Assembly (NCBI GenBank): GCA_020441665.1 | Contig: JAGRLT010000092.1 | Coordinates: 1-64,000 of the forward strand | Length of the DNA stretch: 64,000 bases | Origin: Nitratireductor sp. | GTDB lineage: Bacteria; Pseudomonadota; Alphaproteobacteria; Rhizobiales; Rhizobiaceae | Direction of reading: 5' to 3' | Notes under the pieces: generated by a model | Databases searched by the model: none | What the model saw: only the letters and a program-made list of their open reading frames with translations | What the model was told of the DNA's origin: nothing | Part shown: positions 27,007 to 36,177 of the stretch, piece after piece | How positions within the stretch are numbered: position 1 is the stretch's first letter | Layout of the letters: each line of letters begins with the position of its first letter | Translations under genes and position numbers: made by a program

Positions 27007-30000
27007 CTATCCGCCGAACCGCCCGGAGGCATGCGCCAGCATGGTATAGACCTTGCCGGTATCCGAGGTCAGATAGGTCTGGGTCATGATGTTGTCGCGA
27101 TCCTTGGCGGCGACGTCCTGCAGCAGGCGCTCGAAATCATCCACGTAGCGGTCGACGGCACGGCGGAATTCGGCTTCCGTACCGTATTTGCGGCGGATCT
27201 CGTCAAAGGTCTGCTGGCCCTGCAGCGTGTAGAGCCGCCTGGTGAACACATTGCGTTCGCCGCGCTGGTAGCGCTGCCACAGGTCGACCGACGCTTCGTC
27301 GTCGATCAGCCGGGCGATGTCCATCGACAGCGCGTTGAGACTCTCGATGCGGTGCAGTTCCGATTGTGGCTGCGCGGCCTTGCGCGGTGGCGCATAGGGA
27401 TTGGGCGCGTCCGGATCCTGTGAGGCACGTTTCAGCAGGCCGGAAACCCAGCCGGTATCCTCGCCGCGTGGCGGCCGGGCCTCGGCGGCAGGCGCGGCTG
27501 TGCCATGGGTATCGGGCGGGAAGGTGCGGGCAGGGGCGCGGGGCTCCGGCGCGGCGGAGGGAGCAGGAGCCGGTCGCGTCGCGGCGGGATTGGCGGCCCG
27601 GCTGACCGCCTGGCTGGCGGATTGTCCGGCTAACTGTCCGGCAGGCTGCACGACCGGTTGTCCACCGGTGCGGCTCTCCGGCTGGCTGTGCGTGCGCGGC
27701 GGGAAATCCTGGCGTTCGAGATAGGTGGGGGCGGCCGGCTGCGGCCGCGGCGCGACGACCTGCCGCCGGGGAGCGGTTGCGGCGCCCGCGCTGGCAAATT
27801 GCCGCTGCGGCTCGGCCTGCAGATCGGCCGGCATGCCGGCCTGCACCGGCGCGGTGTCGAGCGCCTTGCCGGATTTGGTGACGATTTCCGACAGGTCGCG
27901 CAGCGCCGCGATCTGGTCGGCCACGACCTTGCGCATCGCATCGGCGCTCTGGCGGGTTTCCTCCGGCAGTTCCATCACGCCGCGGCGCATCTGGTTGCGG
28001 GTCTCCTCAAGCTCGCGCTGGATCTGCCTTGCCGCCTGCTGCATTTCCGCCGTGGCGGTGGCAAAGCGCTGGGTCGTCTCCTCGATCGCACTGCCGACCT
28101 CGCTCGAAACCGTGCTGCCGACGAGCCGCGAGCGCTGGGTCATCTCGTCCATGGTGCGCGACAGCATTTCGCCGAAGGTCGCCATCGAGCTCTCGATTTC
28201 CGAAGTGCGCTGCGAAAGCCCCGATGCCAGGGTCTCCAGCGCACCCTCGCGATCGTCGAGCGTGCGGCTGAAGTTCTTCTGCGCCGCATCGATCAGGCCC
28301 GTGGCATGTTCGAGCATCCGCCCCTGCTGCTCGAACCTTTCGGCGATGCCTCCGATATTGGCGAGCAGGTTGCGCGTCGTGTCGTCCATCTTCACATGCG
28401 CGGTCATGGCGAGTTCGCTCGCTTCGTCGACATCCTTGCGCGCCTGTTCCACGGCATCCGTCATGCTGGCGGCCTGCGCGTTGATGGTCTCCTGCATCGA
28501 GGAAAGATCGCTGCTCGCCTTGCCGATCAGTTCGGCCATGGCGTCGGAAATCGTCCCGAGCCGGCCGAGCAGCGAGCCGACATCCTCGCTCACCGTGCTG
28601 TGGACACTGCCGAGGCTTGCGGCGACCTCATCGCCCTGGCGCCGGATCTGGTCGACCAGCGGCACCGCCGTGGTATCGAGCAGCGTCGCCAGATCCCTTG
28701 TGCGGTTCTCCAGCAGGTCGTTGAATTCCCGCGTCTTGCTTTCCAGCATGCGCTGACTGTCGGTCAGGCCCTCGCCAAGGCTCGAATTGATGATCCGGGC
28801 GCGCTCGGTAAGGATCGCCGCGATCGCCGCCGACTTCTCGTCGATCGCGCCGACGGTCGCCTCGATCTTCTGGTCGAGTTCGGTGACGATGGCATTCTGG
28901 CGTTCCTCGAGCATTTTCGAGAACAGGCCGTATTTGCTTTCGACCGCCTGGGTGATGCCGGCTTCGCCCGTCGCCATGATGGCGCCGAGCTCGGTGAGCT
29001 TACCGTCGACCAGGCCTTCGAGCCCGGCCTTGCGCGCGTCCAGCGCACGGGTGAGTTCCCCGGTCTTGTCGGCGACATTGGCCGCAATCGCCGCGACGCG
29101 CTCTTCGAGCGACGCCGCAAAGCCCGACGACCGTGTTTCGATGCCCGCCAGCAATTCGCCCGATCGCCGATCGAGATCGCCGATCAGCTTGCCGGTGCGC
29201 TCCTCCAGCCCGGCGGCGAAATTGGCGGAGCGCCGGTCGAGCCCGCTCATCATCTCGCCGCTGCGCTGGTCGAGATTGCCGAGCAGGGCATCGCTGCGCT
29301 GCTCGAGATCGCTGACGAGCTTGCCAGTGCGTTCCTCGATCCCGGCGGCGAAATTGGCGGAGCGCTGGTCGAGCCCGCTCATCATCTCGCCGCTGCGCTG
29401 GTCGAGATTGCCGAGCAGGGCATCGCTGCGCCGGTCGAGATGGCCGATCAGCTTGCCGGTACGTTCCTCGATCCCGGCGGCGAAATTGACGGATCGCTGG
29501 TCGAGACCGCTCATGATCTCGCCACTGCGCTGGTCCAGATGGCCGATCAGCTTGTCGGTACGTTCCTCGATCCCGGCGGCGAAATTGGCGGAGCGCTGGT
29601 CAAGCCCGCTCATGATCTCGCCGCTGCGCTGGTCGAGATTGCCGAGCAGGGCATCGCTGCGCTGGTCGATGCCGCCCGTCAATGCATCGCTTTGCCGTTT
29701 GAGGCCGCCGAACAGATGGGTACTCTGCTCGCCCAGTTTGCCGATCAGGTGATCGCTGCGCTGCTTGAGCGAGCCGACCAGGTTCTCGCTGCGCAGATCG
29801 AGCTTGCCGGTAAGCTCGGCCGCCTGCTGGTCGATCGCGCCGGCAAGCCCGGCGGATTTTTCATCGAGCGTTGCCGAAAGCGCTTCACGCCGCTCCTCGA
29901 TGCCGCCCAGCAGGCCCTCGGTGCGTGCCTTGATGGCGTCCAGCATGCCGGCTGCCCGCTCGTCGAGTGCCGATTTGAGATTGCCGGTCTGGGTGTCGAG

Positions 30001-31944
30001 ACCGCCGAAGAAAATCTCCGAGCCCGAACCGATCACCTCGGCCATGCGGTTCGATTTCTGCTCCAGCAGCGTGCCGAGCGAGGCGGCATAGTCCTCGATC
30101 GATCCGGTCAGCGACTTGATCTGTTCGTCGAGGCCGGAAAGCAGCGACTGGCTCTTCTCGTCCATGCCGCCCGTCAGCCGTTCGTGTTCGGCGTCGAGAT
30201 TGCTGCGGATTTCCGCCGCCTTCGCATTGACCGCCGCAAGCCCGTTGGCAAGCGAGGCGGCGATGTCGGCGTGCTGCTTGCGGATCGCCTCCTCAAGCGC
30301 CTTCGAACGCGCGCCGATGCTCTCGCCAACGGCGTTCGTCGTCTTCTCAAAGCCTTCCTGGCGCTCCTTGAGTTCGCCGGCAAAGCTGGTGAACTGGCCG
30401 CTGACAGTCTGCGAGAAGGCGGCGAGCCGCGCCTTCATGGCGTTGTTCACCGCATCGGTCTGCTCGCTCAACGCCTTGCTGAGCGCCTCGGTGCGCTGGC
30501 CGAGATGTTCGACGAAAGCATCCCCCTTGGTGACAAGCGTGGAATCCAGATGGGTAAGCCGCGCATCGAGCGCCGCCTGCAGGATGGTGCCGGTCTCCTC
30601 GATCCGCGAGGTGAAATCGGCGGCGCGAATACCGATCGTGTCCTCGAGATTGCGCGTAATGCTGTCGGCCTGGCTTCGAAGCTGCGCCGACTGGGTTTCC
30701 ATCAGACTGGCGACGGTGGAGCCGGCCATCGAAAGCTGCTCGTCAAGATCGCGGGTGCGCGCGATCAGGGTCTTCTCCAATTCCGCCGTGCGGTTGGCGA
30801 GCTTGCCCTCGAGATCGGCGCCGCCGGTCGACAGCAGCGACACCAGGCGGTCGCCTGCCTGGCCGAGATTGCTGGTAATCGCCTGCTCGCGCTCTTCCAG
30901 CGTCGACGACAGCAGGCCGGTGGCGTGTTCGATGACGCCCTTGATCCGCCAGCTGGCTTCATCGAGCGCATTGGCAAGCCCGGTCTGGGTCTCGCCGATC
31001 GACTGGCGCAGGCTCTCGGCATGGCCGAGAATGCCGTCGCGCTCCTTGGAGATGTCGGCCAGCAGGGTGCGCAGACGTATTTCCGAATCCGAATAGGAGC
31101 GCTGCAGGTTCAGCACCTCGGCCTGCACCATGCCTTCCAGCTCGCCCGCCCGCGCCAGCGCGCGCTCGACGCCGTCGCCCATCGCGGTGACCTCGCGCCG
31201 GATCGCGCTGCCGACGGAACGGATCGAATCCGTCGCGATCGTTTCCGGCTGCATCAGCCGGATCGCCGCTTCCGTCATCGAGCCGGCGGCCTGGCGCATT
31301 TCCTGCGCCCGCCGCAGCATGGCGGCAAAGGCCCAGATCATCAGTACGGGCACGGCGGCAAGCCCGGCAAAGATATAGATGCGCGGATTGGCAAGCCGGT
31401 CGGCGAGCGGTGTCGCCGAACTGACGAGGTCGGGCTCGTTCGAGCCGACATAGAGATAGATCAGGACAAGCCACAGCGCCGACAGAATGGCCGCGATGGC
31501 AAACGGCGCCCGCGAGGGCTTTTTCTGCAGGCTGTAGACCAGTTCGGAGATCGCGCTGCGCGTCTCGTCATTGGCCGGGATGAGATGCGGTGTCGCCGCG
31601 CTGGCGCGATCCTTGCTTCTGAGCCGCTCGGAAGGGGTGGTTTTCGCCGCCCTGGCACCGGCAGCGCCATCCGCCGGCTGGCTGGCGGCCGAACTTGCCA
31701 TGCCGGCATCGCTGCCGGTTTCTTCCTCGACGCGCTTCAGGTCGTTCGCCGCCTCGGCAAGCTTGGCCTCGAGTTCGTCGAACAGCGCGTCATCGCCGGA
31801 AAACGGGTCGGCCGGCGCGGCGGCGCCGTCCGATTGCGCGGCGGGCTCGACCAGATCGTCGAGCGTCAGCTCGATATCGAGTGCCTTTTCCACCGCTTCG
31901 GCAGCCTGATCGGTCTGCAGCTTCTTGCCGGATTTGCTGGCCAT
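27007..31944 (-). CDS. Giant coiled-coil membrane protein, growth pole ring (GPR/RgsE)-like
   Basis: A 1645-residue protein. An acidic N-terminal cytoplasmic part (1-140) is followed by two transmembrane helices at about 146-167 and 188-210. A very long helical region (about 365-1200) is built on an 11-residue repeat, including 15 near-identical copies at 759-923. A Pro/Ala/Gln-rich linker (about 1400-1540) leads to a compact conserved C-terminal domain (IDDEASVDLWQRYQRGE to TSDTGKVYTML). This architecture matches the apolipoprotein-like GPR of Agrobacterium and RgsE of Sinorhizobium, which form a ring at the growing pole and are needed for polar growth. The assignment is from architecture and memory, not alignment. 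Confidence 0.75.
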   Translation of the reverse strand: MASKSGKKLQTDQAAEAVEKALDIELTLDDLVEPAAQSDGAAAPADPFSGDDALFDELEAKLAEAANDLKRVEEETGSDAGMASSAASQPADGAAGARAAKTTPSERLRSKDRASAATPHLIPANDETRSAISELVYSLQKKPSRAPFAIAAILSALWLVLIYLYVGSNEPDLVSSATPLADRLANPRIYIFAGLAAVPVLMIWAFAAMLRRAQEMRQAAGSMTEAAIRLMQPETIATDSIRSVGSAIRREVTAMGDGVERALARAGELEGMVQAEVLNLQRSYSDSEIRLRTLLADISKERDGILGHAESLRQSIGETQTGLANALDEASWRIKGVIEHATGLLSSTLEEREQAITSNLGQAGDRLVSLLSTGGADLEGKLANRTAELEKTLIARTRDLDEQLSMAGSTVASLMETQSAQLRSQADSITRNLEDTIGIRAADFTSRIEETGTILQAALDARLTHLDSTLVTKGDAFVEHLGQRTEALSKALSEQTDAVNNAMKARLAAFSQTVSGQFTSFAGELKERQEGFEKTTNAVGESIGARSKALEEAIRKQHADIAASLANGLAAVNAKAAEIRSNLDAEHERLTGGMDEKSQSLLSGLDEQIKSLTGSIEDYAASLGTLLEQKSNRMAEVIGSGSEIFFGGLDTQTGNLKSALDERAAGMLDAIKARTEGLLGGIEERREALSATLDEKSAGLAGAIDQQAAELTGKLDLRSENLVGSLKQRSDHLIGKLGEQSTHLFGGLKRQSDALTGGIDQRSDALLGNLDQRSGEIMSGLDQRSANFAAGIEERTDKLIGHLDQRSGEIMSGLDQRSVNFAAGIEERTGKLIGHLDRRSDALLGNLDQRSGEMMSGLDQRSANFAAGIEERTGKLVSDLEQRSDALLGNLDQRSGEMMSGLDRRSANFAAGLEERTGKLIGDLDRRSGELLAGIETRSSGFAASLEERVAAIAANVADKTGELTRALDARKAGLEGLVDGKLTELGAIMATGEAGITQAVESKYGLFSKMLEERQNAIVTELDQKIEATVGAIDEKSAAIAAILTERARIINSSLGEGLTDSQRMLESKTREFNDLLENRTRDLATLLDTTAVPLVDQIRRQGDEVAASLGSVHSTVSEDVGSLLGRLGTISDAMAELIGKASSDLSSMQETINAQAASMTDAVEQARKDVDEASELAMTAHVKMDDTTRNLLANIGGIAERFEQQGRMLEHATGLIDAAQKNFSRTLDDREGALETLASGLSQRTSEIESSMATFGEMLSRTMDEMTQRSRLVGSTVSSEVGSAIEETTQRFATATAEMQQAARQIQRELEETRNQMRRGVMELPEETRQSADAMRKVVADQIAALRDLSEIVTKSGKALDTAPVQAGMPADLQAEPQRQFASAGAATAPRRQVVAPRPQPAAPTYLERQDFPPRTHSQPESRTGGQPVVQPAGQLAGQSASQAVSRAANPAATRPAPAPSAAPEPRAPARTFPPDTHGTAAPAAEARPPRGEDTGWVSGLLKRASQDPDAPNPYAPPRKAAQPQSELHRIESLNALSMDIARLIDDEASVDLWQRYQRGERNVFTRRLYTLQGQQTFDEIRRKYGTEAEFRRAVDRYVDDFERLLQDVAAKDRDNIMTQTYLTSDTGKVYTMLAHASGRFGG
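29176..29670 (-). repeat. Near-identical 33-bp coding repeats in 132/99/132/132-bp super-repeats
   Basis: Fifteen consecutive 33-bp units encode 11-residue hendecads of the form LDQRSxxxxxG or IEERTGKLIGx. They are arranged as four-unit blocks (SDALLGN, SGEMMSG, SANFAAG, GKLIGx) except one block that has lost the SDALLGN unit. DNA identity between blocks is very high, indicating recent duplication or homogenisation. Confidence 0.93.
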
Positions 31945-32370
31945 GACGCGTTACTCTTGTCCCCGTTTCCCGACCGCCGGGGCCGAAGGCGGCCGGCGAT
32001 GAGGATTTGTGCAGCGGGCCATCGTGCCGGGAAGCGTTGGGAAACCCCTTGGCGGGTACACGCCGCCGCTCCTCTAAAACATTGATTGAATGGGATTTTT
32101 TTAATCCCGATCCAATCGCGATGATCCCTCGTTCAGGAGCGCCGGATAAGGGCGGATCAAGCCCCCTGCGCCCCGTCTTGCCGCAAGCCAAACTAGATGG
32201 CACACTATGGTTAAGGCTACAACAAAACCGGTTTGCTGTGCAGCAAATAGTTAAAACAAGGTTAAAATCCTTCAGGCGGGGATGCGCGACCTCACTGGCC
32301 CGCTGACAGGAAATCGTCAAACAGGGAAACGGCCGCAGCCCCGCCGTTGCGGCCCAGGTTGGAGTGTCCA
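31945..32370. other. Divergent intergenic region upstream of the GPR-like gene
   Basis: This 426-base interval holds no convincing gene. It becomes clearly A/T richer at 32075-32260, unlike the flanks, and probably carries promoters for both divergent genes. At 32092-32108 a GGGATT/AATCCC inverted repeat encloses five T residues. Imperfect pairing extends outward to GATTG and CAATC. It could be an operator or a terminator-like hairpin. Confidence 0.5.
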
Positions 32371-32721
32371 GTGAGCGTTATCGAGTTCGCGTCCGGGCAG
32401 GACCGGAAGCAGTCAGCCAGGCCGGGAGCCGATGGTGCGGTGAGGGGTGCGGCGAAGAACGAGCCCGCTCCGGCGGGCGACGAGGCCACCCCGGCCACTG
32501 GCAAGCCCAGCGATGTGCAGCGGCGCTATCTCAGACTTGGCCTCGACCAGCCGGGCGGCAAGCTGCCGCTTTTCGATCGCGACGGCCAGGAGATCCGGCA
32601 GGCGACGATCCGCGCCTGTATCGAGCACGGCTGGGCCGAGCCATGGTTCGAAAATCCGATCAAGCCGGGCTGGCTGGTCTGCCGCCTGACCGAGGCCGGA
32701 CGAAAGATTGCCGGCGCCTGA
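32371..32721 (+). CDS. Conserved hypothetical protein
   Basis: A 116-residue soluble protein from GTG 32371, with TTGGAG 6 bases upstream. The first 50 residues are low-complexity (Ala/Glu/Pro/Gly); the second half is compact: RRYLRLGLDQPGGKLPLFDRDGQEI, then TIRACIEHGWAEPWF and PIKPGWLVCRLTEAGR. The C-terminal half looks like a small winged-helix-like fold. I do not know a function. It is divergent from the GPR-like gene. Confidence 0.7.
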   Translation: MSVIEFASGQDRKQSARPGADGAVRGAAKNEPAPAGDEATPATGKPSDVQRRYLRLGLDQPGGKLPLFDRDGQEIRQATIRACIEHGWAEPWFENPIKPGWLVCRLTEAGRKIAGA

Positions 32722-32893
32722 GCCAGCACCTTGCAACGCATCCTTGGGTCTTGCCGCGGATTGCCGCGGCCGGCCGGCCCGTGTCCTCTCTCTGGCTGGC
32801 CCCTGGCTGCCCCTGGCCGTCGGGGCGGCGCAATCATCTGTTTACCGCTTGCTGCTAGGCTTTCCCCGGGAGGCCGAAAGCAGGAGCGATCAG

Positions 32894-33247
32894 ATGCCGA
32901 TGGCACTCAAGCAGCAAGTGGTCACCGCCCGCCAGCAGACCCGTATGGGCCGCCCCGTCGACCTCGCCCACCTTTCCAGCCAGACCATGGGCGATGCGGC
33001 GCTGGAAGGGGAGGTTCTCTCGATGTTCTGCACCCAGTCGCAGATCTATCTCAAGATGATGCAGCATTCCTGCGATGTGACCAACCGCATCCGCGCCGCC
33101 CATTCGCTCAAGGGGGCGGCCCGCAGCATCGGCGCCTTCGCGCTCGCCGACCGCGCCGCCGAGGTCGAGACCGCGATCCATGACGGCTACGGCGCGGTGG
33201 AAACCGAGCTTGGCCGCGTTCTCGACTACATCGCCACGCTGCGCTGA
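32894..33247 (+). CDS. Histidine phosphotransfer (Hpt) domain protein
   Basis: A 117-residue single-domain protein. The phosphorylatable histidine lies in RAAHSLKGAARSIGAFAL, the standard Hpt motif. Surrounding helices fit the four-helix bundle. AGGAG lies 8 bases before the ATG. No kinase or response regulator is nearby, so it is an orphan phosphorelay intermediate; in alphaproteobacteria such proteins may link to pathways controlling cell cycle or motility, which is inference only. Confidence 0.85.
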   Translation: MPMALKQQVVTARQQTRMGRPVDLAHLSSQTMGDAALEGEVLSMFCTQSQIYLKMMQHSCDVTNRIRAAHSLKGAARSIGAFALADRAAEVETAIHDGYGAVETELGRVLDYIATLR

Positions 33248-33386
33248 CCCATCCGCGACCGGCATGCCCAAGCCCTTCCGGGCGCTGGAAGCGCTTTGCC
33301 GCTTGACTCCACACCAGCATCGATTATGTGCAGCCGGCACTGCCGATAGCCGGCTTCGTGTCCATTTCACCGCGCTCAGGCGCTGA

Positions 33387-33845
<459 letters not shown>

Positions 33846-33894
33846 CAATAAGCTACAGGCATTTATTAATTTAATATGCGAGCAAGTCGCGCGC

Positions 33895-34539
33895 TCAGGC
33901 CTTTTTCTTCCTGACCTGCGAGCCTTCCTTGGCGAGTTTTTCGAAACGCTTCTTCTCGTCTTCGTCGAACTTCTGCTGCGCCGCCTCGTGTTCGGCCATC
34001 AGCGCGTTGAAGGTGGCAACGATCTTGGACCTGAGCGTGTTGCAATCGGCCTGCGGCCTGGTCTCGCGAATGCGCTTTTCAGCCTCCTCGGCATAGGTGT
34101 CGGCAATCTTCACATGCACCGCCTCGTGCAGCTTGGCATAGGTCTCGATGTTGTTGAACGCGCCGCGCATTTCACCGGTCAGCTTCTGCTGTGAGGAGAG
34201 CTTCGGCAGGGTGACATTGGCCTGGACGCGCACCCGCGCCTTGACGACCCGGCAGACCTCGCCGATCTGGCCGAACTGGATGTCGGGCACCATGCGCACG
34301 CTCGTCGCGGCGATCGCCTTGCCGACGCCCGGCACATGGGGACCGTGCAGCGCGATCTGCCGGTCGAGCTCGCTGAAGCTCGAGCCGGTCACATTGTAGT
34401 AGCCGACGCTGACATTGGTGCGCGGGCTAACCGAGTTGCAGGCGGCAAGTGCCAGGGCCATCGATCCGATCGTGAAGAGCCTGGCGCCGTCGCGCCTTAC
34501 GCCCAGGAGCCCGCTTGCCCGCAATTTCAATGGCCGCAT
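33895..34539 (-). CDS. DUF922 family predicted lipoprotein / putative Zn-protease
   Basis: About 214 residues from ATG 34539; an ATG at 34578 is possible. The signal region ends in a lipobox-like ALAACNS. The core holds LHEAVHVKIADTYAEEAEKRI, where H-E-x2-H resembles the metal-binding motif of DUF922, a family annotated as secreted Zn-dependent proteases without biochemical proof. The C-terminus is highly charged (KKRFEKLAKEG then RKKKA). It converges on the ferredoxin gene. Confidence 0.75.
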   Translation of the reverse strand: MRPLKLRASGLLGVRRDGARLFTIGSMALALAACNSVSPRTNVSVGYYNVTGSSFSELDRQIALHGPHVPGVGKAIAATSVRMVPDIQFGQIGEVCRVVKARVRVQANVTLPKLSSQQKLTGEMRGAFNNIETYAKLHEAVHVKIADTYAEEAEKRIRETRPQADCNTLRSKIVATFNALMAEHEAAQQKFDEDEKKRFEKLAKEGSQVRKKKA

Positions 34540-34645
34540 CCTCTGCCGTCTCTCCCTGCCGGACAGCCCGTCCGGCATCTTTCCCGGCGCCGCCGGCTGT
34601 CTCGTTGAACCTTGCCGTCAGCCACGGGGCGGGCCCCGCATCGAA

Positions 34646-35920
34646 TCATGGCTTGGCGAAGAACACCTGTCTGACATCGATGTTCTCCGACCGGAAGCCC
34701 GCTTCACAATAATGCAGGTAGAATTCCCATACGCGCCTGAACCGGTCGTCAAACCCCAGATCGCGTATCCTCTCCCAGGCGTCCCGGAAATTCTCCCGCC
34801 ATTCGGCGAGCGTTCGGGCATAGTCCTGGGGAAAGATGCGCGGTGCCTCCTCCCTCAATTCCTGATCGGCGCCAAGCTGCGAAAGGATCGAGGGCGAGGG
34901 CAGCATGCCGCCCGGAAAGACGTAACGCTGGATGAAGTCCGGCCGGGAGCGGTATTTGTCGAAGCTCTTGTCGGCGATGGTAATGATCTGAAGCCCCGCC
35001 TTTCCGCCGCTTTTCAGGCAGTCGCGCACCTTGCCGAAATAGACCGGCCAGTACTTTTCTCCCACCGCCTCGAACATCTCGATCGAAACGATCTTGTCAT
35101 AGGCTTTCGTTTCGTCGCGATAGTCCTGCAGCTTCAGCTCGACCCGGTCGCTGAGGCCGGCCCTGAAGATACGCTCGCTGGCGAAATCGAACTGCTCCTT
35201 GCTGATCGTCAGCCCGGTGATCCTGGCGCCGGTATGCTTTGCCGCGAACTCGGCGAATCCGCCCCAGCCGCAGCCGATTTCCAGCACCGTGTCGCCATCC
35301 GAAATGCCGGTGCGCTCGGCCAGCGAGCGGTACTTCGCCTCCTGGGCCGCCTCGAGCGAGTTGACGCCCTGTTCGTAGATGCCCGAGGAATAGGTCATGC
35401 TCTTGTCGAGCCACAGCGCATAGAACGCATTGCCGAGATCGTAATGCGCGGCGATGTTCTTGCGCGATTGCCGCTTGGTATTGGTGTTCATCCAGTGCCG
35501 GAAGCGTTCGATGATCAACTGGATGAAGGAGGGCGAGGTCAGTTCGTTGCCGAGGTCGTAATTGACCGAAAACAGTTCGAGAAAGGCGGTTACATCGCTC
35601 GAATCCCATTCCCGGTCGACATAGCTTTCGGCCATGCCGATCGAGCCGTTGAGCAGGGCGCGGCGCGGCGGGTTCCAGTTGTGCAGGGTGATGTCGGCAT
35701 CGGGTCCCGGCCTGCCGCTGTCGAAGCGGTAGGACTTGCCGTCGGGCAGCGTCATGGTCAGCGCGCCGACCTCCATATGCGTTAGGGCCTTGAGGATCGC
35801 CGAGGCGTGAAAGGGCAGGCTCGCGGTAACCTGGCGAATGTTGTCGAGTGTTACGCCCAGTGGCTGGCCGCCTGCGTTCCCGCCGGCAAGCGACGGCATG
35901 GTCGTTCCGTCTCCCATCAT
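34646..35920 (-). CDS. cfa: Cyclopropane-fatty-acyl-phospholipid synthase family
   Basis: A 424-residue enzyme. The SAM-binding motif is VLEIGCGWGGFAEFAA, followed by ITGLTISKEQFDFA and the family segment VSIEMFEAVGEKYW. It transfers a methylene group from SAM to unsaturated acyl chains of membrane phospholipids. The N-terminal 100 residues form the lipid-binding part. Start codons at 35920 and 35917 are adjacent ATGs. It is transcribed toward the DUF922 gene. Confidence 0.92.
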   Translation of the reverse strand: MMGDGTTMPSLAGGNAGGQPLGVTLDNIRQVTASLPFHASAILKALTHMEVGALTMTLPDGKSYRFDSGRPGPDADITLHNWNPPRRALLNGSIGMAESYVDREWDSSDVTAFLELFSVNYDLGNELTSPSFIQLIIERFRHWMNTNTKRQSRKNIAAHYDLGNAFYALWLDKSMTYSSGIYEQGVNSLEAAQEAKYRSLAERTGISDGDTVLEIGCGWGGFAEFAAKHTGARITGLTISKEQFDFASERIFRAGLSDRVELKLQDYRDETKAYDKIVSIEMFEAVGEKYWPVYFGKVRDCLKSGGKAGLQIITIADKSFDKYRSRPDFIQRYVFPGGMLPSPSILSQLGADQELREEAPRIFPQDYARTLAEWRENFRDAWERIRDLGFDDRFRRVWEFYLHYCEAGFRSENIDVRQVFFAKP

Positions 35921-36177
35921 GTCTCGCGCCTCTCATTCATTCCGGCCCCGGCAGGCGCTTTCCAGTTCCTCGGTTGGAAACCCGCCGCCCGCCGGGCACA
36001 TGCTTCAAAAATTGTGCGCCCAATTGTGGCGCTTGCAGGGCCACGGGTCGAGGTCCTTGAGCCGCGACGGCAATGCCGCAGAATGAACGCACACAGTCCG
36101 TCTGCATGTTAAGCCCAGGGTTTGAAAAACCGCAAGCGCCCGCATCCCGCTGCCGGCGGCGAAAACGGCGATCCTTT

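Noticed and set aside
29176..29670. CRISPR-like array (regular 33-bp repetition)
   Set aside because: Units are contiguous with no unique spacers and are translated in frame as 11-residue coiled-coil repeats.
27658..32085. A 1475-codon open frame on the plus strand opposite the GPR-like gene
   Set aside because: It mirrors the repeats of the minus-strand gene, has no domain I recognise, no ribosome-binding site, and an Arg/Gln/Gly-rich composition typical of antisense frames in GC-rich DNA. The minus strand has clear transmembrane helices, hendecads and a conserved C-terminus.
32347..32370. Upstream extension of the hypothetical protein at 32371
   Set aside because: The GTG at 32371 has a well-placed TTGGAG, whereas the extension would translate that ribosome-binding site.
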